From NCBI GenBank assembly GCA_914767715.1, contig OU612070.1, forward strand, positions 12,913,501 to 12,977,500: a stretch of 64,000 nucleotides of DNA, in the 5' to 3' direction. The first letter of the stretch is position 1. Each line of letters begins with the position of its first letter. Source of the DNA: Membranipora membranacea. Its lineage: Eukaryota > Bryozoa > Gymnolaemata > Cheilostomatida > Membraniporidae. The translations under genes and the position numbers were made by a program. Under the pieces are notes generated by a model. It worked only from the letters and a program-made list of their open reading frames with translations, was not told the DNA's origin and did not search any database. Positions 47,485-59,915 of the stretch are shown piece after piece.

Positions 47485-50400
47485 CTATGAGCGCTGTTGC
47501 CTGGTCGGATCTAAAGTCAGCGCTCTTAATATCCACGGATCCTGCTTGGCTCCCGATCTGAACTCTTCCAAAGTCAGCAGACCGTCATGATTCTAATAAA
47601 TAGAAAAACGTCTTGAAAGGTAAAGAAATAGATGAAGAGGATGCCTCAATCTAAAATCTTCATAGAGCAAGAGAGGGTAATTTTTGGCCATTTGTTTAGA
47701 GAGTATTGGGTACTTGAATTCGGATATTGCTTCTTGCCTTCTTGGGAAAGATCTGGCCAAAATAGTGGATACGGTGATAGCCTTTAAAATCGAACCATAC
47801 CTTGTAATTGCATCCCATTGTATTTACTTTACAAGACTTGGTTTTGCAGATTATACTAAGATAAATGGGCCGTGGCCTCCATGAGGACGAGAAAAACTTT
47901 CAATGATGTTCATAAACAGTTTGACAGACATGTGAAGCAAGTTAGCCTCAGCTCCAACTCACAGTGTCCATCTTGTTGAAGATATGGCTAGCTTTAGCCT
48001 GAGGAGATATGCATTCTGTTTCATGAGATGATGGTCCAACCATTTCATATATGGCTCCGATTATTTCTATCATCTCGTCCTGGGAGATGTGGCCATCCCT
48101 GTCTATGTCATAGAGAGTGAAAGCCCCTATCAAACAAAGCAATATATGAATATAGTCAATTGTGAGCCATGTGCCAGAGGTGGAGGGAAAGAGTCTGGGT
48201 GCCTCAGACTAATATAGGACTTTCTGTGATGCCAAGTTTAAACTAGTTTCGGCAATTAATGTAATATGATATGTGTGTTCCCATTCCCATAACAACCAAG
48301 GCCAAGATTATTTTCTGACCTGACTTTTTTTTTTTGAATTAGTGTGATGTAGTGTTGGCTCGTAAGCTGAATGAGAAGTTTACCTACTGAAGGAAGAGGT
48401 AAACTATTGAAAAATTATGCAACATACTGCAGGGAATTGGTAACTGTTGCCTGATGAGACTGTTACTATAAAATTGGATGAGCATGTTTCATAAGTTCGA
48501 TTGACTATTCCCTCCAATTTTTAATTCTAATTTTCTTTAGCCAAGGCCACCACATTTCCCTTGAGATTATTCGGTAATTGTTATTCATTATCGAAGCTGA
48601 TATTTCCAACCTGAATAAATACACCGCAGAATGCACCATCCGGTGTTAAAGATACACACCATCATACCAATCTGAGTAATTCCAAACATTGGTTTGACGT
48701 CAGAGCTATATATGTATGTATGATTCGGAAAGAATGTTATTATGGATAACATAGCTCTAACATCTACTTTGAGAATAGTTTTCAATGCAATTCGGATTTT
48801 TCATCATTATTTTCATTTTACATGATGTAGTTTTATAGACTTCATAATTTTAGACAGAGCTCAAACCTTTCAGACAGCATGGCGGACACGTTTTTTCATT
48901 CATGCAAATGAGTCAATAAAGGTATATTCATACATAGGCTACAATTTAAGATTTTTGTGTTCACTACATTTTTCAGATTGGCTCACAACATGGTGAATCG
49001 AGTTTTTGTTATTGAAATTGGAGCAGGACCTGACACCTGTGCTCAGCAAACTTACAGTTCAGCTTCTCATCAACGTTGCCTCTTGAAGTTACTGATAGCG
49101 CCGTGAGGAATTCACTGAAGGTAATTGTGCCGTCCAAATCTCTGTCGAAAACATTAAACACAAATCCAGCAAATCTTGTGGGATTTCCCTGAGGGAAAAC
49201 TTTTCTGTATATACCCTGGAACTCCTAGAGATTAAAAATATGGAATGAAGCAAAGACGAGTATCTCCACTATGTGAAGGAACAAGCAGATGATATTACTA
49301 CAACCGCGCAGAACAAGCATTTTAGCACTGGTCTGACCGCACTTATTCTTCTCATTTCCACAGAGTGTAGAAAGCACAAACAATAAAGGCTATCATTACT
49401 GGGCTTCTCCTCGCACATCTGATGTGGTGAAATGGAGTATACCAGTGGCCCATAAACTGAAATTGGCCGATGCAGAAGAGCATAGTAGCCCAATAGTTTA
49501 TGTATTCTGGTGTGAAATATATTGTACATAAATAAGGTGTTGACATAACCTAAAACTCTTAGTTTGCAGAGTTGCTTCACCTTCGGCTGCAGGGAGACAA
49601 TTCCTGATTTAAGTCCATTGCTCTTTAATAAAGGCACTGTTTTTTTAACCAGCCTCGCAGAACAATGCAATATGCCAATACTTACCTCCTTACTCAACTT
49701 CCCAGAAGGACAATCTTTAACAAAGACATTGTGCCTAAAATAGAATTATATATCAATCAATGTGTGTATTATATATGAACAGATTCTTCGCGTTTTGGTT
49801 GTGGTTTGTAGAAATCCGAACTTATCATTATATGTTAGAATCTAGCAAAGCTTGTACCTACTAACATGGCGCAACTCACCATGCAAGAATGTATCTGAGA
49901 CAAAGAACATGATAAGAAGAATGGAATTAATAACTCACCAACTCTTGATTTCATCATGGTTGACTACAAAGAAAATAAATATTATAAATGATTTGATATG
50001 GGGACTTTCATACCCAACAAGCAACCAGCTATCCTGTTGTGCCAAGATAATCCGATTCTTGTTCAACCACAGCTTGTAAGGATCTGGATCCATTTACTAC
50101 TGGTGCAGAGGAGAATAGATTCAAAGTGGAACCTGGATCATATAACAGGGAACATGATATCATGCTGGATCCTGGTAGTCCCTGACAATAGCTGATTCAG
50201 ATCAATCCGAATTTCAACCAAAAAAATTCTTTCCCAGCCCATGCTGTTCTCCAGCAACTTACTGCATTAACTTCAAGGGTCTTATTTCTTCATCGAGGGT
50301 TAACCAGGAAATAGTGTATTAGTCGTCCCCTCCTTACTTACTTACTTACTTACTAAAGGGGCACCCTCAGCCTTGGTAATCATTGAGGTAAGTAAGGAAG

Positions 50401-50507
50401 TATGTAAGTAAGTAAAACTTACAGTATGTTTGTTGCATAAGGTCGGTGATATCAGCCTGTTTGAGTTTACTTCTTCTGTAACCGTGTAAGGATGTGTGAT
50501 TCCCCAT
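47485..50507 (-). CDS. Neuronal calcium sensor (NCS-1/frequenin/recoverin family)
   Basis: A calcium-myristoyl switch protein that reads cytosolic calcium at membranes. Six exons are in phase: 50423-50507, 49939-49963, 49686-49734, 49056-49224, 47963-48126, 47485-47592; 199 residues (frequenin about 190). The start MGNHTS fits the N-myristoylation rule (Gly2, Ser6). EF1 is degenerate ([13 protein letters not shown], with the family's Cys-Pro). EF2 ([12 protein letters not shown]), EF3 ([12 protein letters not shown]) and EF4 ([12 protein letters not shown]) are canonical. EF4 is split by the last intron. The [19 protein letters not shown] stretch is the family signature. Exon 2 is only 25 nt. 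The N-terminus carries a longer basic run (HGYRRSKLK) than frequenin. Assignment to a named subfamily (NCS-1, hippocalcin, VILIP) is not certain. Confidence 0.92.
50336..50416. repeat. Inverted (TTAC)n / (GTAA)n microsatellites
   Basis: CTTACTTACTTACTTACTTA at about 50333-50353 and a GTAAGTAAGGAAGTATGTAA run at about 50389-50415 are complementary around a 35-bp loop. They lie in intron 1 of the calcium-sensor gene. Confidence 0.8.
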
Positions 50508-50510
50508 TTC

Positions 50511-50529
50511 TCTCTCTCTCTCTCTCTCT
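50511..50529. repeat. (CT)n microsatellite just upstream of the calcium-sensor ATG
   Basis: Nine CT units begin four bases before the ATG of the calcium-sensor gene. On its coding strand this is a (GA)n tract in the 5' leader. GA tracts can be promoter elements in animals; a role here is only a guess. Confidence 0.6.
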
Positions 50530-53435
50530 ATCTTGCTGCTTCCAAACAGCTCGCAGTCCAGGTGACAATTACCTGGTCAGTTTCTCTCCGTATAAATGTT
50601 TGTTGTATGCACAGTCATAATTGCGTTGTGCTACTGGTGTACCCCAAGGCAGTCGAAAACACGGCGGCGGAGTTGGGCTGTAATAATGTGCCAATATGCT
50701 GCTTACGACATTTGAACCTTCAGGCATTAAATGACTCGCTGGTGTTTAGCTTTCCTGGCAAGCACACCTGTCTCCTGAGAATTACAAAAATTAATGACAA
50801 TCGTTTTGCAATTTATGAAGTTGCCATTTTGCTGTGTGTCATACAAGCAATGAACTAAGTTCATTGATACAAGGGCAGTAAAAAATCAGAATGAATTGCA
50901 AATTACATAACCAAGTTATGTAATTGTATTAGGTATCTTCATGTAATCGGATGAGGTTCTAGAGGACAATAAATCTGTCAGCGATCCATTAACTGAGGAA
51001 GTCTCAACTCACACAAATCAATGTCATATCCATTTGCTTTTTATCTGATGTACTTTTGATGATAAATGAAATGGTACAGCCTACAAAAGAAATTCATCAG
51101 GGATCTCCAAGTTTTGTGTTTTTTTTTAATTTTCCATGAACTGCAGGAATTCAAATAATTAGAGGAGCAACTTTGAAGTAGAATATTTTTAATAAGCTCA
51201 ATTGGTGACCTGACTACATGTCTCAGGAGGCAAATATTCGGTACTCAAATAAATTTCAATAAAGATGATGCAATCATATGGAAATGTTGTGTCATTTAAA
51301 AAAAGCATTGCTGCATCTATGAATATGTAATAGGTTAGAATTCAACTGGTCTAATCCGAATAAATCAGGCCTCAGTAACATTACAGCAGAGGCACCAAAT
51401 GGTAGTCAATCTGGTTATACCTCTCCGTAGCCTCATCACAGTGGCCCCAAAAAATGGGGCCACTGTTATAAGGTTAACCTCTCCAATATCTTATCAGAGC
51501 TGATTCTGGTACAGGTTCTGGGAGTGCCAGTTACAAACTGGAATCATAAGCAAGAACAAAAAACAACAAAACCTCAGTGCATGAATGTTTTGGAACAAGT
51601 TTGTTTTACTCTGTGGTGGCGGGAGGGATATTGCAAAAGTCAGTTATCGAGGCACGGCACACTACTACAGGGGGAACAAACTTGTTCTATGAATGAGTAT
51701 GATTCCATTCCGTGAACAGTCCGAGTTATCTCCCCTGATATGTTCAAAACCCTACCTTGCTACTCAACTTGTGGCACGGTCCAGATTCAGAAAGAGCTTC
51801 TGTAAATAAGCCAGGAAGCTAGTATTTGACACCTGCGCTACAAGTTTTAACTTTGTGTACTGAACTGACATGGGACTAAATTGATATTGACGACTAAACT
51901 GATAAAATGACAGCCAGTGGTTAATTGTAGCATGATGCCAAGACAAAGGGCCTCACAACAACAGGACTAATCAATATTGTAATGTATATTGATTTTATTT
52001 TCAGACCTTCCATAAAACCATTCAAAGTTTGCAGGTATTTTGGAGGATTATAATTCAACATCTGTTTATCTACGTGTTTTTATTTCAGCTTATTCGCAGG
52101 CATGGAGGTGTTTTTGTTTACTTTTGACCTTTTTACCACTAGGTCAATAAGTTGTTGAAAAACATCTAACCAATTGACTTTTCAGTTTTCAACCCACACA
52201 TAGCTAAGATTTACACAAAATCAATCATCTGGCGTGTATATGAAATCAGGCTTCTAAAGCAATTTACAACATTTATATCTCTGTGCAAGGCAATGGGGGC
52301 TGCTGTAGAAACTGTAGCCTTAGCTCAAAGGACCCTTTTTTGTTTTGTTATTAAAAAAAGAAAAGAAAAAAAAGAGGACTTTGAGATGAGGCTAATAGAT
52401 TGTATTGTATGTTCTACCTTCCAAAAAACGTTATTAGTATGATATTCAAACCTTTTCCTTATATGTATCAAGTTTTATTCATATATGAGTCAAATACATA
52501 CATAGTCACTGCTACTGATATATTTACATGTGTAGTGATAAATTGGCTCAAACTAGGATAACATGATAACGAAGCCATAATAGTATTACTAAACTAGACA
52601 ACAACCATAGAAAAATGTAAGCAGCTATAATTGTAAAAGGTTGATATGATTTGAAAATTCAAGGTATGACACGGATATCTATTTCTCTTTATAAACAGCC
52701 CACTTATTGAACACAACAGTGGCACTGATGTTCGGTAACACCCCTACCCAACAACAGCTACATGGGTGATGTGTAAAGCTGAAGGCTTTTGGGAATTTAC
52801 AACTATCAAGAAAAACTTAGTATAAGTTTTTCACTGCTTACAATCGTCCAATCACAAGCTGGGAGCCTGTTTGCAACATTAAAAACACCATTTGTACAAT
52901 GAAATATTGACTGTAAAGTCTTATAATTAAATTAAGAAAGGTTGTTGGCAACAAAATCAAATCATTATTTACATACTTACAAAGCCAGTCTATAAGCCTT
53001 ATTATTACCAAGAAACGCCAACAGAATAGGGGTTCAGGTCTACCTAGGGGAAGAGGTTCTGATGTGTCAACAAGTCAGCATCATAGTGTGGACCTCAGCT
53101 TACTCACTATAATCTGTAACATTTCCATAATGAAACAAAAATTCCCATGGTGGTCTAACTCATTTGCGTCACAATTGATCCAATATCATTGGGAATTCCA
53201 GAGAATGAAATATTTTGCAACATGTACTGTATTCTGGATCATAATTCAGTTATACATACTGCTGATCTTGTTTTAGTTTCATCCAATTTGCCTTTGTTGG
53301 AGTTGCTCAACTCCGACGCAGGAAAATTGGATTTGACTTGACTTTCCGATATTCAGAAAAAGAAGTTGCCTTGCCCTAGCATATCATGTTATATATATTA
53401 CCACACATAGTATTATGAGGCCTAAACAGCAAAAA
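50530..53435. other. Spacer between the calcium-sensor gene and the FHA gene
   Basis: No supported exon is seen. A 12-bp inverted repeat, ACAGTGGCCCCA at 51438-51449 and its complement at 51455-51466, forms a GC-rich hairpin. A purine run lies near 52350-52378. I looked on the minus strand for zinc-finger (PBZ) exons of the FHA gene and found none. Confidence 0.45.
51438..51466. repeat. GC-rich hairpin
   Basis: ACAGTGGCCCCA and TGGGGCCACTGT are exact complements separated by AAAAA. The stem is unusually GC-rich for this AT-rich DNA. Confidence 0.7.
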
Positions 53436-53491
53436 CTACATTACAAAGATTATTTGGCCATTAAAACAACTAGAGGAATAATTCATTTTAC

Positions 53492-56400
53492 CTGAGTCAG
53501 ACTGTTCTTTGAGTGATTTTCTGTTAGCCGCAGCTCCTCGCCTCTTACTGGGACGCGGTATGTACTCCTCCTCATCTTCGGATTCAGAGTCTGAGCCTTT
53601 CTTACGTCTTCCTCGTCGAGCTGATGTGCTTGTCTTAGGAGGAGGTCGACTTCTGCCAACCTGCGAGTAAATAAACATTACAAGTTCATTTTAATATCAG
53701 TGGCGAACAATCAAGTGAAATCTCAGAAAGACTTTATGCAGTTGAGAGTTCTTTCAAAGGCAAAAAAAAACACTAAACAACTTGCAATAAATGCCTACAT
53801 GATGAAGAGAAAAATGGACTAAAATTGAGAACTTCCCTAGAGTCTGTGTAAGTGGTCAATAAAGGAAAATCTATAATTTTAAATTAACACATTAGGATGA
53901 ATGGGCCAATATTAAACTGATAATCCCATAACTATACACTCCTGTTTGAATGTTTAGCCATTAGTAATAATATTTGATCACAGCATTGCAGTTAAAATAA
54001 GTCAAAGCTAAGCCTGATTTATGGTAGATATCTTGGAAAAGATAATGTACTGAATTCTTTTATGGCACTTGATTTAGTTGTAAATATAGTATCAATCTGC
54101 TTAAGAAGTATAGGTTATCAAATGACTTACAGATTTTTTACTTGGTTTCTCATCCCAGTCACTTGCCGAGTCTTCGTCGACTTCAAAGTCAGAATCTGAG
54201 TCTTTCTTTACTCGACCAATACTCGGTAATCCGTCGTCATCACTGGAGTTACCTCCTTTCTCTTCTTCCTCTTCACTGGGAGTCATCCCCTCCAACATCA
54301 GCTCCTCGTCTGTTAATAAATACATATAAATAACACACAGTATAACTACACTATATACACAGTATAACTACAATTACCGCCATAATGAGGTAACTACATA
54401 TTGTGTGCAGTATAATAGCCAAGTAAAAACTTGCCTTACTCATGAAATCATTTTGGTAGACAATTTTTTTTTTCTTTAGATATATTAGAAATAATAAAAA
54501 TAATACAAGTTTATTGTTAATTTCAATCTGAGAAAACAAGCTCTCTCTTTTGAGTTACTAATTAAAGATTATCTGTTTTGGGAGGTCCCTGGTAGTATAT
54601 CTAACCCAATGTATGGATTCCCGTGTCATTTTACATTTAAAGGCCCAAGTTCCAAATCTTTGTGACCATCCTGTGAGGAAAAGTAATCTGAAACAGAGTT
54701 GCTGTCTTTATTTGTTAGAAAACTTTTATTTGGGACTCCCTCCTTCAGGATGACAAATGGGCGAAGGTAACATTGCCGAACTTGGACTAGATGTAAAATG
54801 ACATGGGGAACCCATATATTGGGTTAGATTCACTGCCAGGGGCCTCCCAATACAGATAATCTTTAACAATATCACACAGATGAGAAACAAAGAACAGAAT
54901 GATGAGACTGGTGAACCGCAAACCTAATATGTCCAGCACATGACAGTATAATAAACAAGCGTCATTTGTTGTCGAGGACTTTGGCATCTACCCAGCCAGG
55001 ATTCACAAGCTGCTGCTGCTCACAATTGTTCACTTGGGGTCACCTTCTCATGTGAGTAGGGATCTACTACTTTTCCTTTATTACTAAGTTCAGAAATATG
55101 TATTTCTCTTAACGGATGATATTGTTTACTACACAGATAGACACTTACTATAAGATACAGGTTTGGACGCTGAGCGCCTCGGTGGTAGTTTGGCCTGTTG
55201 CTTTCTGGCGGGTTGTCGCCGAGATCGTTTACCTCCGTCATAATCGGAATCTTCGCTCTGAGCCGACTCCCCCTGCGATGACTCATTTATCTCCTCTTCG
55301 TCACTCGATGGCTGACGTCGCCGAGGTTTCTTCTTTGCTGGGGACCTAGAGGACCTAAAGAATGTCATTCAATGATAATAACATGAGTTATCTTTTGTCC
55401 GCCAAAAAACTAGTACAATTTATATTACCCAATGGGCAATGAGCAAAGTATGCATTCTCATATATATGTGACTTGAACTCATAGCAACGAACCTACAAAA
55501 ATCAGGGTTTCACAAATCATCTGTCCCAGCATCTGTCAGTCTTTGCTACAAGTTTTTGCTTAGAATATTGACTCAATGTGTACTGATTGATTTGACTAAC
55601 GGTTTTTTGGCACGTGAAGGTTTCGGTTTCTTTTTAGGAGACACTTTATTTTTCTTTTTAGGTTCGTCCCAGTCACTACCATCATCTTCTTCTTCTGGCT
55701 CCTCCTCATCATCTTCAACTTTCTCATCTGCAACTTCTTCATCTTGTTCTTCTTCTTCCTCCTCTGATTTATCACCGTTTTCATCTACAATATGACATAA
55801 TTTTATTTTATTTATCTATTATCTTTTATCTAACTTATCCGCTTTATTCACTGACCAAGCATATTGAGGACAATGTGCGTATAAAAAAATGTTATTTATC
55901 ACTGCTTTCATCTACTATATAATAAATAAATTATTTATTAATTTATTATTTTTTGGTAAACTCATTTAATTACTGATCAAGCATATTGAGGGCAATGGGT
56001 GTATAAGACAATGTATTACATCAAGTAGATAAACATATAGTCGAGTCCATTGACAGGCAAGTCAATCACAGGTAAGGCAATGCGATCAAATAGCGATTAG
56101 CTAAAGATTACCAAGCATATGACGATGAATGTTATTGATATCAATTCAGCAAATAAAGAAATTAATTCTATCTATTGCAAGTTCAAACCAGTACTACAGC
56201 TCAGAGCGAAAGGGAACTAGCCTTGTCACACGGCATATTTTCGACAAAACAAACCAGCAGGCCCATGACAAGGCTATAAGGGAATAACGTTAAAATTCAA
56301 TGCAGTCAAACACAGCAATAGTGATGGTGCATTTTTACTATTGAATGACTTCTAGCCTTCAACTGTTCAGTGTGTCTGTTGTTAAAATTTACAACTCAGT

Positions 56401-57832
56401 CAAATCCCTTACTAACAGACCTTGTTTGTCAGACTTGGCGGTGATGTCATTGTCATTGCTCTTGCCATCAGCTGGTGGGTCGACATCTCCATTACTATCA
56501 CCAGAGGGGCCCTTTATTACTCGGAACTGACAGTCGGGGTTACTATGTAGAGAGAATGTGTCACTGTGTTCGAGCTTGATAGTCGATCCTCTCAGCAGCT
56601 CGTGTTTTGTGTCATCTCCCTTCTTCTGGTAATAGCAGGGTAGGCCCGGATGCATCTGAGATTGCACAAGAAAAAAGACACCATTTGAAATGTATCACCC
56701 AATCAACTTAGCAGCAGAAACAATGAACATGTGACTCTCTGACTCAGATTCCCCAAATTCATTGATCCAGTACACCCTGTGTACACCCTTACATATCTGG
56801 TACCCCCTGAACCGAACTCGTAATTACAGTCATCTTAAGAACAGACAACATCCACCTAGCACCCTCCATCATTGTTACAATAAAGAGCACTAGGACTGAG
56901 ATGTCAGCTGTGTCTTTCACATCCAGAAAACACTATACCACCTACCGCTTTGAGTATGAAGTCATCATCATCTGTTACTTGAACTTCGGCATGATGCCGA
57001 GAAACCTTCAATTCCCTGATCTACAAGCATAATGGAGAATGTGAGTAGGAGAGACGGATACATAACCTGAATGTAAAATGTGAGTTAAATACTGATGAAT
57101 CTGTTAGAGTTGTGTGTGCAATCTGAGCCATATTTTGTCACACAAAGAGCGCCTACAGTTATATCCACCCAGCGTCTACTACTGCAAATCAAATCATACC
57201 AAAGACAAAAGTGAATACAATCATATATAGAGATTCCAACAAATACCAAATAACCAAACATTACATAACTGGATTCCGAAAATTGGATGTTGCGGCCATG
57301 GAGCATTGTTTGTCAGGATTATAAGGATATCTTGCATGACAAGGTCAATTTGCCTTTAAATATGTAGAAACTTGACATCATCCACAACCATCATATGCCT
57401 ACTATCATAAACTCTGATTTCGAGCTACCATGCAACAACAAAGATCGATCAGTAGGGTAATTGAGGCAAATAAAACATTGTCTTGCAAAATAACTTGTTA
57501 TCTTAAAGTATTGTATGAATGAAAAAACGGATCATTTAGGTGTGATGATACGTGTTGAATAATTTCTTCATACACATTTTTTAGGGCGACCACTCGTACA
57601 GACGTTTGGTACTGATCAGAAGATGAAGCAAAATGATTGATCTTGAGCGCTAGTCAGGCGTAATATTACTCTTCTCAAGGAGTATTGTTTCTGCACTGTC
57701 ACACCTTGTCACCATCATGAATTTACTGACCTGAAGTAGATGACCCCGACCTATGACTGTCTTGCCTACTGATATAGGTACTGGATCTTTCTTGTCATCT
57801 GTGCAAACTATCTTCCACTCTGTAGTTGCCAT
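53492..57832 (-). CDS. APLF-like FHA-domain protein with long acidic/basic tail
   Basis: Human APLF is a DNA-break repair factor that uses its FHA domain to bind phosphorylated XRCC1/XRCC4 and its acidic tail to bind histones. Exons: 57731-57832, 56946-57020, 56421-56655, about 55614-55784, about 55149-55337, 54131-54309, 53492-53660. The FHA domain spans residues 1 to about 105: TVIGRGHLL, VSRHHAEV, then LPCYYQ, SDTFSL and CQFRVI, each aligning to human APLF (TVIGRGPLL, VSRRHA, NPCFYQ, GDSFSL, IFRVL). The tail alternates acidic blocks and Lys/Arg-rich blocks and repeats SDWDE (55661-55680 and 54150-54166). The boundary between exons 4 and 5 is uncertain: no canonical donor fits, and C|GTGCC with CAG|CAAAG is one phase-consistent choice. 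The last exon is unresolved; reading through the final donor gives a stop at 53436. PBZ zinc fingers typical of vertebrate APLF were not found. Confidence 0.72.
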
Positions 57833-59802
57833 GTTCAGGACGTGTTCTCTTGGCTTGGTGATGCACTCAGTCACTGCAACAAACAGTCTGCAACAAAAGA
57901 TTTACATAGTAGTCAGTTGGTAGGTTGTATCAATGAGTTGCTTTTACTCCTAGTCCTCGGGTTGTCAATATTGTTAAACCACCCACGGTTGTCTTTTTTG
58001 TTCTCGACTCTGTACTTCCCCTGATGGAATGGTAGATGTTGCATCAATCAGTAACCCTCCTCACTGAAAAGAATGATTTAGCACACAAACAACAACAATG
58101 AGCAGAGTCCATTCATCCATCCATTGATTGACACAAACTCACTCACTCACTCAGCATAACCAACAAGGAGTAACATATCCCTTTGGTTTTGAGTCATGAC
58201 ATTACATCACAATCATTCATTCAACACCAACACTGAGTGCCTTCCATTGCCTATATGCAAAAGTAAAGTCAAATACTACTTATAAGCTTTTTGGTAGTAA
58301 TTAGTAGTAGTAGTACAGTAGTAGTAAGTTACAATCAAATTTAATAATAAATAACAATGAAAATTTCATATTACTGGTCCTCATGCACAAATCAAATTGC
58401 ATCCACTATGGCCAATAGTTGCTATTTTGTAAGTAGATTAATATTTCATAGCTTGAGAAGTCAGTTCAGGTGATGGAGCTTGGGTATTTTGCTATAAAAT
58501 GCCAACTAATACAAAAGATTTCTAAAAGGAAAAATAAACTTGCTGATACATTAAATCAGATAGTTGGGCTCGCTAGAACAGGTAAAATTTTTAGCAGTTG
58601 CTTCAGAGTCTTTTCAATTGAAGGTGTATCCACCAAACCCTCAAAATGTTTGAGATTCGCACCTAATAAATATGTTCCGTCATGGTCCGCCAATTTTACA
58701 TAAGAGTGCCAAAGTGTTGTTATACATAACTAAAAATCCTGTAGGCATTATTTATTATAGCAGGGCAATTCATTTCTGCACATTGCTACCATCTGGTAAG
58801 TATTGCTCAAATTAGTTTACATAAGAGCACCGGGGATACAGTGTAGAATTATCACAAGAAAATTCTATCACTTAATCAGCTTTTTGTGCCGGCTAAACTT
58901 AATTTTACTCTCACTCTGTTATCATTATTCACAGCGGGAAGGAGGTAGCCTTGGTGGACACCCATCCCGACAGCCTGCTCAGGCTAGGGCAGAGGGGTGT
59001 TCTGAAAGAGTAGCATTGCTATACCTGGATGAAGACAATCTCAGCACTGTTGTATTCTAAGCTTACCACCTATGAAAAGCTTACAGCAGTGCTGGAGAAG
59101 AGTGCCTGATGGGTGCGCCTTCAAGACCAGTTAGCCTTATACACTCTTGTCAAACTAACTGAATATGAATGAATATGAATATGAGCTTATTATCTCTGCT
59201 GACACATCACCTACAACAATCTTCTATTAGAGAAGCACCACGGATGGATATAGAATAAGCTCATTATAACCATCCAACTACTCCTCTATTTTCACACTAT
59301 GCTGCCCAGGCCTTAGACTTGAAAAGAATCTACCATATAATGAGCTTTCACTAAAGCAATGCTTGCAATGAGGTTCCACACCATTCACTCTTATAAAAAC
59401 ATCTTTAACTCCGTTTCCACCCCATGTGCCGTTGATTGGATATTGCAGAGGCTGATAAAACGTAGGCCTATGTCCGTAAATTGATCAACAACTCCTGAAT
59501 TTCCAGTAGACGGAAACAGGAGTAACCCATGGTTGCCACACAAACCTTTGTTTTTGCTGGATATAAATGACATGAAAGAAAACCTTGTTGCTTCAGAATG
59601 CAAGCTTCACAAAAAATGACGCTTTACTTTGCATTAACACCTCTGCTATTTCTGTAAGTTTTAAGCTGCAGCGTTAATGAAGTTCAACTTGGCTAATACC
59701 TTGGGAACTCTGCTTAACAACATTTGGTACAAAAACCTTCCATAATCCAGGAAAGTTACAAATTGAGGTGTCAATTATGTGCCGCTGGGCTTATACCTGG
59801 GG

Positions 59803-59915
59803 ATTGCTAGATCAAGGTGGATCCAGTTTGCCTACATTTGAGTTTGCTCCCCTTCCTCTGATTTGCGCGGCTGATTAGTGCAGGAGAAGCAATTCCAAAT
59901 GCAGGCATAAATATA
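59803..59915. repeat. Inverted-repeat element, AAGTTTGATC family (copy 4)
   Basis: TAGATCAAGGTGGATCCAGT followed by TTGCCTACATTTGAGTTTGC matches the left arm of the family. GAAGCAATTCCAAATGCAGG is the start of the inverted right arm, which then stops, so this copy appears truncated at the right. Confidence 0.55.

Noticed and set aside
58803-59060. Plus-strand frame containing GGHPSRQPAQARAEG
   Set aside because: The GC-richer stretch could be a retroelement scrap, but no reverse transcriptase, integrase or other motif is visible and both sides are AT-rich non-coding DNA.
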